Shown here: positions 1-10,930 of the stretch, in pieces
Layout: each line of letters opens with the position of its first letter
How positions within the stretch are numbered: position 1 is the first letter of the stretch
NCBI GenBank assembly: GCA_014529385.2
Contig: CM043971.1
Span: 86,070,840-86,134,839, forward strand
Direction: 5' to 3'
From: Adiantum capillus-veneris
Taxonomy: Eukaryota; Streptophyta; Polypodiopsida; Polypodiales; Pteridaceae
Length of the DNA: 64,000 nt
Notes under the pieces: model-generated
The model's database searches: none
The model's input: only the letters and a program-made list of their open reading frames with translations
What the model was told of the DNA's origin: nothing
Position numbers and translations under genes: made by a program

Positions 1-701
1 TTTAACGGACGAGAGGCACTAGAGGTCAACTATTAATACCATGGGCAAGCTTCTCAATTCTCTCTAGTCAATTAAGTTGTTTAATTGCAAAACCAAAGTA
101 TTTCATATTCGAGGGCTGACTAGAGGCTATACCTAGAAGACCTTCTAGTGAAGCTATGATAAAAAGAACTACATATGAAATCATCGCCTGAATTATTTCC
201 TTTGTTTGACCCCCCAAAGTGTTTAACACATTGATTCAATTTTTGACGTGTGTGCTTATTTTGTATGTCTTGGGCTTTTTGCTTCTCAAGGAAAAGCATC
301 CACACTAGGGCTCTAATACCATAGGCAATACATGTGAGTGAAGTACCAAATCAAGCTGGGACTTCTCTTCCACCTTAAGATTTTATATTTTTGGCACTTT
401 TGTTTTTTTGTTTTTCACTGCATTTCAATTTTGTAACTTTGGGGAATCATATTGACGTGGTTACTCTCCCTAGGCTCATCACAATAGTAAACTAGCTTTA
501 TAATACTTAAGCTAAAGGTCAAGAGGGATTAAGCCCACTAGAAAACACTAGTACATTGCACACAATGCTTCATAATATTGGATTAAGAACCTAAAGTAAC
601 CATTGACAATTAGGAAGGCATTTCCCATGGTATTAAGAGAAGATCTCTAAATTCTATTTTGATTAAACTAGCTTAGTCAGGCTTCTTGATTCATAAACTT
701 A
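1..701. other. Left flank of C1; unassigned, with a PBS-like remnant
   Basis: No supported gene. On the - strand, 308-321 reads TGGTATTAGAGCCC, one base from the plant initiator-Met tRNA primer-binding site. A short open stretch (305-120, -) with no recognised domain lies just downstream in that orientation. This could be the start of a decayed copia-type element whose LTR lay to the right. The five bases 702-706 (GACAA) are the left TSD of C1. Nothing else is recognised. Confidence 0.3.
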
Positions 702-706
702 GACAA

Positions 707-933
707 TGCTACCATATACATGTGGTAGTGATGTGTGTGAACACACTAGGACCGCCGGGGCATTTTTTTCCTCTTTAGGAGGTTTTTTCCCCCGAGCATT
801 GTATATACACCCATCACTCTAGGGCTATCTATCTTTCCATTGCACACTAAGTAACACACTCTCTATTGTGTGCCTTGAGCTTCCTTCGTCTTCTCCAAGC
901 TGTGTGTGTCTCTCTGCAACCCTAATTCCAACA
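707..933 (+). repeat. C1 5' LTR
   Basis: Begins TGCTACCAT and ends TTCCAACA. It matches 40091-40317 at equal length (227 bp) with about eight substitutions (roughly 3.5 percent). It contains a GAGCATTGTATATACA stretch that may include a TATA-like element. The left TSD GACAA precedes it. Confidence 0.95.
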
Positions 934-935
934 AT

Positions 936-947
936 TGGTATCAGAGC
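936..947 (+). promoter_or_regulatory. C1 primer-binding site (initiator-Met tRNA)
   Basis: TGGTATCAGAGC lies two bases after the 5' LTR end. It is complementary to the 3' end of plant initiator-Met tRNA and is the standard primer site of plant copia elements. Confidence 0.92.
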
Positions 948-1255
948 AGGTTGCGTCCTCCCGGGCTTAGTCGCCAGCTGCGCCAACACACGCCTACTCA
1001 CTTTCTCCAATTTCAGTGAGCTTTGGCGAGCGTTTGTAGGTCGACAAATATTTCGGGCTCATTTCGGCCTCCATTTCCACTACAAGCAATGTTGCACAAG
1101 CTATTTTGTCATTTTGTGCAAAATTTCTGACAGTGTCGTTTTCTGCATAACAGGTGCCTTATTGTCTTCTACGGTTTGTGCTATATAGCACGTGTTGTTC
1201 TCGCTCAGTTTCTACTATTTTTCAGGCAGTTTTCACATCATGTGCAGCATTTACC

Positions 1256-2353
1256 ATGGCTGACAACAACAACACAGATGTGTTCAAGATGTTTGCTGCT
1301 GAGGATAGGTTGGATGGGGACAATTACCCTCTGTGGGCTTATATGATGCAACATGTTCTTGTGTCAAAGGGCATTTGGAACATTGTGCAGGGCATTGATG
1401 TACGTCCTGGTTCTGAGGATGCAGGCGATGTTGAGGATGTTGCGGGTCTTGCTGCAAGGATTGCTGCTATTAGAGTTGTTTTGCCTACGGCAGAACAAGC
1501 TCGTTAGGATGTAAAGGTTGTGCAGGCTCATGCATTGATTGCATTGTATGTGAAGCGCACCATTGTTCCTCACATCCATTCAACAAAATTTGCAAAACAG
1601 GCTTGGGATGTTTTGGCTGGTCTTTATGCAAGTCCCAATGAGGCTAAAATTGCTTTGCTGGTAAAGAGCTGGAGTCGAAGATTATGCATGAGGAAGATGA
1701 TATGGACACTTTCCTTGCTAGCGTTAAGGATATCAATGAGCAACTTATTTCTGCAGGAGAAGTTGTTTCAGACAGTTCCCTTGTGTAGACTGTTCTTGAT
1801 GCCTTACCAGATTCTTACCAGACTTTTGCTAGTACTTGGAGACTTATGACCCAAGGAAATCCAGAAGTTGTCAAGTTTGATGCATTATGCACATTTCTGT
1901 TGCAAGAGTCACTTTTGAGAAAAAACAGGACTAGACAGCGTGCAGTTTAAAAGGCTTTTATTGCTTCTCAAAGAAAGGGTGGTAACAGCAATGCAGCCAC
2001 TTCTTATGGTTTTGTTGCGAGTGGAAAAACTTCTGTTCCTAATGCTTCTGCTGGCAGCACTTCGTCTGGCAATTCTGGTGATAAGGGCAAAAAGAAGATG
2101 CGTTTCCATTATTGTAAAGCTAATGATCACTTGATCAAGTCGTGTCCTAAGTTGAAGGCCAAAGAGGCTAAGAAGAAAGAGGGTGGTTTCACTGCAAATG
2201 CTGGTTCCACTACAAATGCAGCCATTGTTGAGTCTTCTGTGAAAGGAGACTGCGATGCTGATGTTGATGCAGAATGGGCTTTTAGCGCAGAGTGCACTTA
2301 CAATCCTGTTGTCCATGATGCATGCTTGTCAGTTGGCTGTAGATTCACATGTG
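1256..2353 (+). pseudogene. gag: C1 gag (copia capsid/nucleocapsid), broken
   Basis: The ATG at 1256 opens a UBN2-type copia gag, with a conserved N-terminal segment (FKMFAAEDRL, then a YPLWAYMMQ stretch) typical of the domain that forms the particle. Breaks: TAG at 1505-1507, a frameshift near 1660, and further stops near 1786 and 1948. Near 2098 is a zinc-knuckle remnant in which the first Cys of the CCHC pattern is replaced by Arg; the remaining Cys, His and Cys are present. The acidic tail runs into the G1 insertion at 2359. The same gag family recurs on the - strand at 58653-59177. Leader 948-1255 holds no recognised gene. Confidence 0.9.
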
Positions 2354-2358
2354 TGGTA

Positions 2359-3267
2359 TGTTGGCGGATACGCCGCGACGGACATCAGCACAGCGAGAAC
2401 TCACCTAACAAGATTTGTCAGCTAAGGACGAAGCTTGATCCGTAGGTGCGTGGAAGCAATCATAGGGTGTCAATCTACACTCATCTGACTCTCGTCTCTA
2501 CTCAATGTCTAAGCTACAGCCTTCAGGAGTGCATAAGAGGAGATTTCCTACAACGCTTTTTAGAGCCAAATACCCATCAAACGGTCTCGAAACGCCATAG
2601 AACTTGAAGAAGACCCTACTAACACCAATAGGTCGCTCTCCCTAAGGTCCATGAACCAAAATCTCAACCCTAAACACCCGGTGCAAAATCATGTAGGATG
2701 TCTGACCGAAATTTGCAGGTCGTCGTTTCCGAAAACTAAAGTGCCTAATGTGTAGCTCTACTCAATGCGAACGCGTGGATATGCTGAAATGTGAAAACGG
2801 ATAACGTATGCTCACCGAATCACCAGATGAAGCTCGTAGGTCGAGCTCGCAAAACCGGACAGTACGCACGCAATGTAGGTATCGGCGCGTAGCTCTCGCC
2901 GGGGGCAACACGTTGCACTTCTCCGCACTCAATTCAGACCATCGGTGTGCGCGTAGCGTCAAGATGAAGCTCTCACTCTCTCTCTCGTACACAGTACGCT
3001 CACTCACAGACTTAACTTTTTTAAAATGACAATTTTTTTTTCATTAAGGTCAAAAAGTGGTATAAATACCTTACAATCTCAAACCCTAATGTTCCAATTT
3101 AACCATCTACTCAATCTAATGTCAAAACTGTGATACAATCTGGAAACTTCTGTGAGCCCCAATATTTACAAAGGTGAAATGTCGGGTTTTCTCAATAAAT
3201 GAATAATTACAAAAAATAATAATCCGCCGAGCAGTCATTTTCCGTAGGGTGTGTCCAGCTTCTAACA
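2359..3267 (-). repeat. G1 3' LTR
   Basis: Starts TGTTGGCGGATACGCC on + and ends TTCTAACA. About 830 bp match 35990-36830, and the first 33 bp match 20745-20777. A TATA-like palindrome (GGTATAAATACC) lies near 3060. Between these two matched parts the LTR has only about 48 bp, where the 5' LTR has about 1.8 kb. Divergence from the right copy is roughly 5 percent by eye, plus indels. Confidence 0.88.
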
Positions 3268-3281
3268 CTCCCCCTCTCCTT
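3268..3281 (-). promoter_or_regulatory. G1 polypurine tract
   Basis: Read on the - strand this is AAGGAGAGGGGGAG, directly before the LTR start TGTTAGAAGC. A purine run in this place primes plus-strand DNA synthesis. It fixes the element orientation as - and identifies 2359-3267 as the 3' LTR. Confidence 0.85.
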
Positions 3282-3319
3282 GTTCATGTCGTCCCTAACA
3301 TGGCTGTTGAGTTGCTTCT

Positions 3320-6300
3320 TCATTGTAGGCTTTCTTTCATCTTGAGAAGTGACTCATATCTTGCATGTTGAGCTAGTAGCGTTGTGCCGAATACGTCTGT
3401 GTTGATTGTGAAGAAGCCGGTGTAGAAGGCTTCTTCAAAGGTCTGGAGGTGATAAGATGGTAAAAACATAATCCTTTGATACAATGCATGTATCACCTCG
3501 TGAGAAGGCTTACCAGACATATCGTATGCACATCTGTATGTATCTTGAAAGAAGAAGATATTGTCTGTTGCCTGGCCTGGTTTGAAGGTCTCGAAGACTG
3601 CCAAAAGGGTTTTACAAATCTTTCTCATCATGATGCAAGATAGGTCAGGCGAGCCAGTGAACAATTTGATGGCGCCCGTTAGGGTTTTCACCATGTATTG
3701 CTCACTTATTCTCTCACCTACCTTCGAGCCTGGCAACTTCGAGTAATTTAGCCAAGTAGGTTGGCTTCTCTGCAGCAACTCATGGGGCTTTCCACGTCCT
3801 CATCCTTGGTAGAGGGCAGAAACTGAGGTTATCTCTTATCACTTTAGGTGCCTCTACCAAATGGATTAGATACTGTGGATACTTTGTCAGCCATGCCTTT
3901 CTCCACCTGGGCTGAGAGTCTACTATCAGCTTGACCCCCTCAGTTTGGAGATGTCTGCTTTGTACATTGGCACTGTTGGCTCCTCTCTGATCCGGTTGTT
4001 GATTGTGGCAGCTTCATATTTCAGCAGAGGATATGGGAGAGAGGGCTGTAGCCATTCACGCCGAAGGTTGCTGGCATCTATCTTCTGAATAGTCATTGAT
4101 TTAAAGACCCTCTGCTCCCATTCCAAGGATTCTTTGGCTGTGTCTCTGACTGCCGCTTCTATGGCCTTTTGCAGCTTCTCTTCTTCTTCTTGGGTCAGAT
4201 CGTGTGGCTCTTGTGAGGGTCCTACAAGGATTTCCTCTTGCATGGTGGTGTCCACTGGATCTGCCACATTCTCTATATCTATTCCCTCCATGGCTGTTGG
4301 CCCAGTGCTAAACTTCTGCTCTTCAGTTTGTTGCTAGCCTCTCAGCTCTTCTATCTGCTTCTGAAATGTTTTTTTCTCCTCTTCCGCTTGCTCTCCCATG
4401 TTGACAAGGAGGTCGTTCAGATCGGCATTTATCTTTTCCGTCTCCTCGAGCTTTCTCTTGATGGCTTCTAGCTCATTTTGCATGGCCTTGTGCTCTTCTT
4501 CCAGTCGGTTTTGCATTACCATAGAGCCCTCAGCCATCATTAGTCTTTGCCACTTCTCCAAGGTTAACTCCTTTTGAAGCTCTTTCATTTGTTCTTCATA
4601 TAAATCAGTCTCTGAAGTAGTGTGAGTCGAGCTAGTAGCTCTGACTCTAGCAGGAGATGCTCGTAGCCGTTGGATGGTTTGATCTTTGACTTTAATCTGG
4701 TCTTTTAGCTCGATGACCTCATCGTGGCTCACTTCCTGCTCTATCTCTACCTTCTCTTTGGCATTCCTCAGGGCTTCCACCTCCTTGGATTCTTCAGCAA
4801 GTTGCAGGGTTAGGTTGTCCCTTTCCCTCTCTGCATCTGTCAAGGACTTGTTGATTTTCTTATATTCTTCTTCAGCTCTTTGAATCTTGTTTTCTGCTGC
4901 TTGATTCTCTCGTTCCATCTCCTAGCATCTTTGTAATGCCGTGGCCAAAGTGGCTTGCAGCTCTGCTTCATTCTCTATATGCTCTTGGCTTCGTTTTTGT
5001 AGTGTGTCGACTTCAGATTTGATAAGAACTTCATTGGCTTTGAGATTGTCAATCTCACTTTCCATCGCCATTGATTTTGCCCTGAGCCCGGTTAGCTTGT
5101 GCATCACCACATCCCAATCACTGGTAGGTGGCTGCTGCAGGTCCAATGTATCAATGGCCATGTCTTTTAGTTCTACTAACCGTAGGCTCTGCATCTGTTC
5201 TTTGAGCCTTGCGCTTGCTAGCTCAAATGCACAGTGGATGCCTCTTCTCTTGAGTAACCCGCTGCTAATAGATCAAGGAATGTGCTAAACTTTGCTTCCT
5301 CTGGCTCTGGCTGCTCATCTTTGGGCTTAACTTCTTCTTTTTGCTCTTCCCTTTGGCTCTTTTCTTGCTTAGAATCTTCGTGTTCATCAGATGTGTCTAG
5401 CTCCTCCTTTTGTTGGGTTTGTGGAGGGCTAAGAGGAGGTGGTGATGGCGGTGGGCTAGACTCCCTGCTTGACGGTGGAGTTGCTGGCTTTCTTTTGAAG
5501 TCCCTGTCCGCCTTTGTCTTTTTCTCTCTCTCTCTTGTCCTTCCTGCTCTTCTAGCAGTTGCCGTCGTACTTCATCCACTTCTTCTTCTGTGAAAGGAAC
5601 ATTCGGAATATTTTCTGTTGTAGCATCTAGGATCTCGAAGTTTTTGATGTGATCTTCAAACCTATCTCTGTGCACCCTTCGGGATGATCCTGTCATGGCT
5701 TCTAGTGAGGGCTTCCACAGGTCGCTCAAATCTCCTTTCAGTGCTCTTTCGACTCTGAAGCTTTCCATCAATCTTTCAAGCCGTGCCGCTTTTTGTGACT
5801 TGGTCTCCTTGATTGGCACTTATACAGTTTCTTTCTTTCCTTTCTTTGGCTCTGGCGGCTCTTTAGCACGTTTTCTAGCTGGCGCTTCAATCTTGTGGCT
5901 ACTCTGGGTGCTTTGGGCTGTTCTTCCTCTTTATCTTCTTTCAGCCTTAGCCAATCATTCTGCGATTGAGGGTCAGGCCAGTTTCCCTTGACATGTAGTG
6001 CTCCATAAACCACTTTTGTTATTAGCTCACTTGGCACAATGTAGGTGGGATTTTTGTTGCCCATCTTCACCAAGTTGTCATGGCTATAAGCAACATAATT
6101 TATCACCTTTGGCTTTCTCTTCTGCATTGCTTAGGTGAAGGTGGTAGCAATGGATCCAGGCGGCATTCTGTACTTCTGTGGCCGCTTTTTACACATATGG
6201 AACTATTGGTTGTAGAGCTGGCTCATGATAGCCACTTTTGGGTTTGCAATGTCTAGTTGCTTTTCTTTTCTGAGTACACCTTGCCTTCATCTCTTCTCTT

Positions 6301-6830
6301 GGTCACACTATCCCCTTTGTTGGAGATGTCTAGAGCGGCTGCCACCACCCTTTCTGTGATGATAATCATGGTGTCTGGCTTGCAGGGCCACTCCATCTTC
6401 TTTGATAGTAGTTACAAACTCCCACACTCTTTTGATGTCGATTCCCTCTGGCAAAGCTTCAAAGTAGTTATGGAGATCTATCTTCTTTGATAGTAGTTAC
6501 AAACTCCCACACTCTTTTGATGTCGATTCCCTCTGGCAAAGCTTCAAAGTAGTTATGGAGATCTATCTTCTCCAGGTATTCTCCCATCTTGCTTCTGACA
6601 AACTCATTGAGATCCCCGAGGTAGCATGGGTAGCTCTATTGCATTTCCTTGAGTATCTTTGAACACGCCATGGTAGATATTCAAGTCACTGGACTCTAGC
6701 AAATCCTCCTGAATCCACGTGGTGGTTGGCTTCAGAGTTCCTTCTGGGATGACAAATGGCTCTACTTCTTCTAAATAATCTTTTATTGTCATCCTCTTCT
6801 TCTTTTTCGGTGATTTTGCGGCTGCCATGG
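3320..6830 (-). pseudogene. G1 ORF3: long coiled-coil protein of unknown function, broken
   Basis: The ATG at 6828 begins a Lys-rich N-terminus (AAAKSPKKKKR). Collinear open blocks follow at 6828-6604, 6127-5768, 5819-5397, 5194-4922, 4918-4334, 4291-3926 and 3778-3320, about 1,100 codons in all. The middle (about 5190-4330) is strongly heptad-like, rich in Glu, Lys, Leu and Gln with almost no Pro. It is flanked by a Pro/Ser-rich segment (about 5400-5480) and by a non-coil C-terminal domain (3778-3320). No signal peptide or membrane segment is seen, so it does not look like an envelope protein. Breaks include an 85-bp tandem duplication at 6395-6564. It sits between the palindrome array and the PPT, in the same sense as pol. 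Not recognised. Confidence 0.6.
6395..6564. repeat. 85-bp tandem duplication inside ORF3
   Basis: The stretch beginning ATCTTCTTTGATAGTAG at 6395 repeats at 6480 almost without change. Period is 85 bp, not a multiple of three, so it shifts the frame. The near-identity of the two units suggests the duplication is recent relative to the element. Confidence 0.9.
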
Positions 6831-6990
6831 ATCCTGTTGCACTCAGTAGTCCGAAGTTAGCGTTTTTTCCATATTAGGTGAGAAACTGAGTTTTAACTAT
6901 CCAAATGACTTGAAAATTGAAAATAAAACTTAAAAGGAACTAGGGAAATTGTGCATGTGCTTACAGTGTCATTCTGGCCAAAATTTATCA
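6831..6990. other. Spacer between ORF3 start and palindrome array 1
   Basis: Short non-coding spacer upstream, in the - sense, of the ORF3 start codon. No motif recognised. Confidence 0.3.
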
Positions 6991-7871
6991 TTTAGACATC
7001 CTACGCGTAGAATGTCTATTTCATCAGTTTTTGGTGAAACTTGGCCTGCTGGTGGCCCTTGACCTGTGCAACATGGCTATGTGATTGGAATTGGATTTGG
7101 GCATCAAAAAGTGCTTTTCTCGGCAGATTCATGCTTTAGACTCACAAATTGGTAGGATGTCCACAACAGGTGGAAAATGATATTCAAATGGGTTGAAATT
7201 TGATACATGAGCTTCTTGCACCATGGTAATGGCTCCTATGAAGTCAGTTTTTTGCACAGTAAGTCAAAATCATGTTGGAGACATCCTACGCGTAGGATGT
7301 CTATTTCATCAAAATGGCTTGAAATTGGATATGTGGGTAGCCCTTGGCATGTGGAACATGGCCCTGCTCTTGGATTTTGATTTGGACAAGAATTGGTGTT
7401 GGTAAGACCCTGTGTAGTGTTTTTCAAGCTCAAAAAGTGCATCTTGGAAGTGTTGGGGACCAATTGTGATGGGAATGGCTTGAAACTTGATATATGGGCT
7501 TATGAAAGTGTCATAAAGAGATCTGGAGTTGAAAAATACCATCTGGGGGCCAAAAATGTCATTTAGACATCCTACGCGTAGGATGTCTATTTCATCATTT
7601 TTTAAATCTGACCACACAGATAGGTTGGCAATGTGCTCATGAATGTATTGTGCAAGTTTCATGTGATTTGGACAAGTTTGGTGGGTCCATGGACCATTAT
7701 TGCCTCTATGCCCTAACTTTGCATTTTTTGATGCACAGGAGGTCAATCTTTGTCCAAATGTGATGAAACTTGGTGGTTAGCATGTAAAGGCCATTCAGAA
7801 ACTTTGTGTGATGAGAGATGTTGGGGTTGGTGCCCAGAATTGGCCTTGAGACATCCTACACGTAGGATGTC
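6991..7871. repeat. G1 palindrome array 1 (about 285-bp period)
   Basis: A 22-bp palindrome, GACATCCTACG followed by its reverse complement, occurs at 6995-7016 (one mismatch), 7280-7301 (perfect), 7566-7587 (perfect) and 7850-7871 (one mismatch). Spacing is 285, 286 and 284 bp. A half-site lies near 7153-7162, suggesting an older half-unit. Units share diverged phrases (TTGAAATTGGATA-like, CATGTGGAACATGG-like), but only the palindrome is strictly kept. The core contains ACGCGT. Non-coding. Function unknown. Confidence 0.9.
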
Positions 7872-9673
7872 TCCTGATGAAATTTTTATTGGAAGTACTA
7901 CCGGTGCCTGCCTTGAGCCCCCCTAAGTCCCTTTCAAGCATTATTTCAACAAAAAAGTCAAATTGATAGAAAGAAACTCCCTGTGTGGATTTCAGAGCCT
8001 CCGAGCCATTTTCTGACTTTTGGAGTGCTTTTCGGCGATGAAATTTCTTGATGTTGGTTTCCATAGCTTCCCGATCCCTTGGGGATCCTTGCCATATGGT
8101 TTTTGTCGACTTTGGCTTCACCGGAGCTCCGTTTGGCAATTTGTCGCTCTGGAAGCACCCGTGGTTGCGTTTTCATGTTGTCGATGACTTATAGTAGTCT
8201 ACCACCATAGGACTTGGTTGTTGATGGTCTAGGAAAGCCACTCGTGAAGTTTGGTGGCAAACAAACATGCGGTTTGGCCACGAGAGCTATTTGACAATTT
8301 GTGTGTCTGGTGCCGTTTCTGAAGTTTAGTGCTGCTTCGGGTCACCGTATGGTTATGTGGGCTATATAGACTTGTCAAGCATGTCGAGATGCTCCTACCC
8401 ATGAGTTTTGGTAGCATTTGGGCGCCTTTCCGCCGATTTTCCATTTGGTGGCCTCTTGCGGGGCTCTAGGAATTAGGGTTTTTTCCAATGGTTTTCTAGT
8501 GCCTTTGGTTATCCAAAAGTGGTCTCCTATGCTAGGATAAGCTTCCGATGAAGTCTCATTGCTTTTGGGTTAGCCGTTAGGTGGTCACTTCTACCTGTAG
8601 GTCTCTACTGCTCGCTTTCTGTGTGAACCCTACGCTAGTTTTCGCGACAAAACAACAAACATGCTCGAAAAGCTCAAGGTGGTGAGCCTACCTCTCATGT
8701 CTGGAGCCTGTCGGATGGTCGTGCGCGTCGTAGAAGCTGTTGGAAGTCCCGTTCGCTCTAGGTGGCAGGAGCTCTCTCTCAAAGGTCAATAGTGGAAATG
8801 AGCTTAAAATGAAGTGAAAATTTCTTATAATGGGGGTCCCTGAACCACTTTCCATGAAATTTGGCATGTGCTTCCAACTTCTTGCGAAATGCGGTCTAGG
8901 CTCAAAATTTTCTTGATTTGGACTCCATTTGCCCAGTTTTCGAGAAATTTGACGTTTCAGTCAAAATCTGGCCAAAACACGCTTTTCGCTCCATTCTCAT
9001 AATTGCAACCCCAATGTACCATAGGTTGTCCTATAGTCATTGGTCATCCCCATATTTTTTGTTTTTCATTACGACCGTTTTTCGCCTGCGTTTTGTATTT
9101 TTAAAGTTTTTCTGCCGAAAATTAGTAAAATTAAAAGGAAAATAGCAAATTAAACCCAAAAAAATCCCCAAAAATCATAATAAATAAAAAACATCACCGC
9201 AAAACACTATATACACTCACATGCAATTTTTATAGCCGGATTTCTTCGTTTTTTCAATATTTTATCCGAAAAATGGCTATTTTTACTTATATACACACAC
9301 ACACACACACACATACACACACCTAGGGGCTTGATTTGGCATTTCGTTCCATATACTTGTAGATTCATGCTATATAAGGGCATATGTACTTGGGTTAGTC
9401 CAGAAAATTTCGCAATCAAACGACAACCCTTACAAATAGTCGAAAAACATGCCCCTTTTTGCTCTTTTTTCCATTGGGTCCGCATTTGAGAATGCCCCCC
9501 CCCCCTAGCCGGAGTCCTCCCGGACGACAAGGTATCGCCTCGGTGTATGTGCCATGTATGGGTTAAAAAATTCGTGCTAATGCTTGGCCATGTAGTGTGG
9601 CCCTATATAATTCATACTCGATCAATGCATGGAAAAATTAATGTTGTGCAAGAGGAGGTAATAAGCAAAATGC
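7872..9673. other. G1 non-coding spacer between array 1 and the extra ORF
   Basis: No convincing gene; open stretches on both strands lack recognisable domains. It holds a (CA)n tract at 9292-9322, a C-run near 9495-9505 and a T/A-rich segment (9040-9300). Phrases such as the TCCGTTTGGCAA-type stretch near 8128 resemble text in the right LTR (near 22328), which suggests old internal duplication within this element family. Confidence 0.4.
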
Positions 9674-10930
9674 TTATTGGCATTCACCGTCAAGGGTTCC
9701 GGTTTGTTGTTGTTGTGGTCGGCAGATTTTCTTTGCAAGTAAAAGTTGTAACTCTACCGCTCTTTGTTTGATCGTCTGTCTTGCAAAAGTTGCTTGGTTT
9801 GCCGCTATTGTTGATATGGCCATAGTCGTCTCCTTGGAGAGAATTTTCATGGCAGAATTGGCCATAGACTTTGTCTCTTTTGCTTTCCATTTGTAGCTTT
9901 GCTTTGGTGGTTTGTGTAGGTTTATTGCTACTTTCGCGGTTGTCAGTGTTTTGCTGCTGCTGATTGGCATCCACATAGATCGATTTGCCGGTTTCATATG
10001 TTGTGTGTCTCTGCCTTCCGATGTTGCTTGTATTGAAGGGAGTTCTTGTTGTTTTGATTTCAGGATCCAAATGCGAGTCGCATTTTAGTTGTTGCTAAGC
10101 ATTTTCTTTGGGATCCATATCTGTTTTATTCCCTTGGTTTTTGGTTAAACTATCTGCTTCTGTCGACTTCTTCTGTTGTATTGTGGTTTGTCTGCCATGT
10201 CATTTCTATCCTTCCACACCCATACTTGTTTGTCACGTGTTGCTAACCTTGATCTTTTCACTGCGGTCAGTGTGGTTTTATTCTTGTAGTGAACATGGTT
10301 GGCAGTTCCCTGTTTGTTCTCCCTGTTGTTCTTTAGTGGCACCCATCCTTTTGGTTCTTTCTCCCTTGATTGTGTTGCTTCCAGCTGGTTCTTACGGGGT
10401 TGCTGAGAAAAGGCTACCACCTGTTGTTCTTGTGCATGATGAATTTTGACTGCAGTGGCATCCCAATCGATCTGTACATTATGCTCTTTTTGCCTAGGTT
10501 GTCCCAACAACATGGGGTGTTGTGTGCTTTCATCCTCAACCACATAAAACTTGTGTGGGTAAATATATCGATATATTTTTACATGCAATATAATCCAGCC
10601 CAATGTTTTCAACGAATGTGATGTACTACTTTTCAGCAGTTGTGGAGTAGGATGTAGTTGACCTTTGAGCTTGAGCTGTTTGTATAATCTGTAATAGATT
10701 AGATTTGCTTGAGCTCCAGAATCAAGCAATGCCATCGATTCAACTTGATTGCTACCCACTTTGACTGCAATTAGTGGCTCCATCGTGTCTTCATCAAAAT
10801 TCGTTAGTCGAATAGCATTTATTCGCAACAGTGATCCACATTGTTGTTGTTGTCGTAGAAACCGTCTTTTGGCAATGCGTTCTTTTGCTTCTGCTTGGGC
10901 TTCTTCCCGTACCCTCTGTTTCTCCGTCAT
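9674..10930 (-). pseudogene. G1 extra ORF downstream of integrase: retropepsin-like domain plus W-x-P-K tail
   Basis: The ATG at 10930 directly follows the pol stop (TGA-ATG). After a charged, Gln-rich start comes a retropepsin-like core: ALLDSGAQANLI (10697-10731 region) has the D-S-G of an aspartic protease, and an LLGQ segment about 80 residues later fits the second conserved region. A 261-codon block (to 10145) is open, followed by stops and shifts to about 9674. The tail repeats a W-[VI]-P/W-K type motif (GWVPLK, VWVWK, and IWIPKK after the first stop). This is separate from the normal protease at about 14516-15060. G3 has the same arrangement at 41721-42720. Role unknown; a second processing enzyme or a binding domain are both possible. 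Confidence 0.65.

Noticed and set aside
2359-3267. G1 as a + strand element with 5' LTR at left
   Set aside because: PBS and PPT both place the 5' LTR at the right; all internal reading frames are on the - strand.
3320-6830. ORF3 as an envelope-like gene
   Set aside because: No signal peptide, no membrane span and no Cys-rich ectodomain; mainly coiled coil.
6991-7871. Evenly spaced palindromic repeats as a CRISPR array
   Set aside because: Spacing of 285 bp, related spacers, eukaryotic retrotransposon context and no cas genes.
7795-8139. 114-codon - strand frame beside array 1
   Set aside because: No domain, overlaps an array unit, and composition matches the non-coding spacer.
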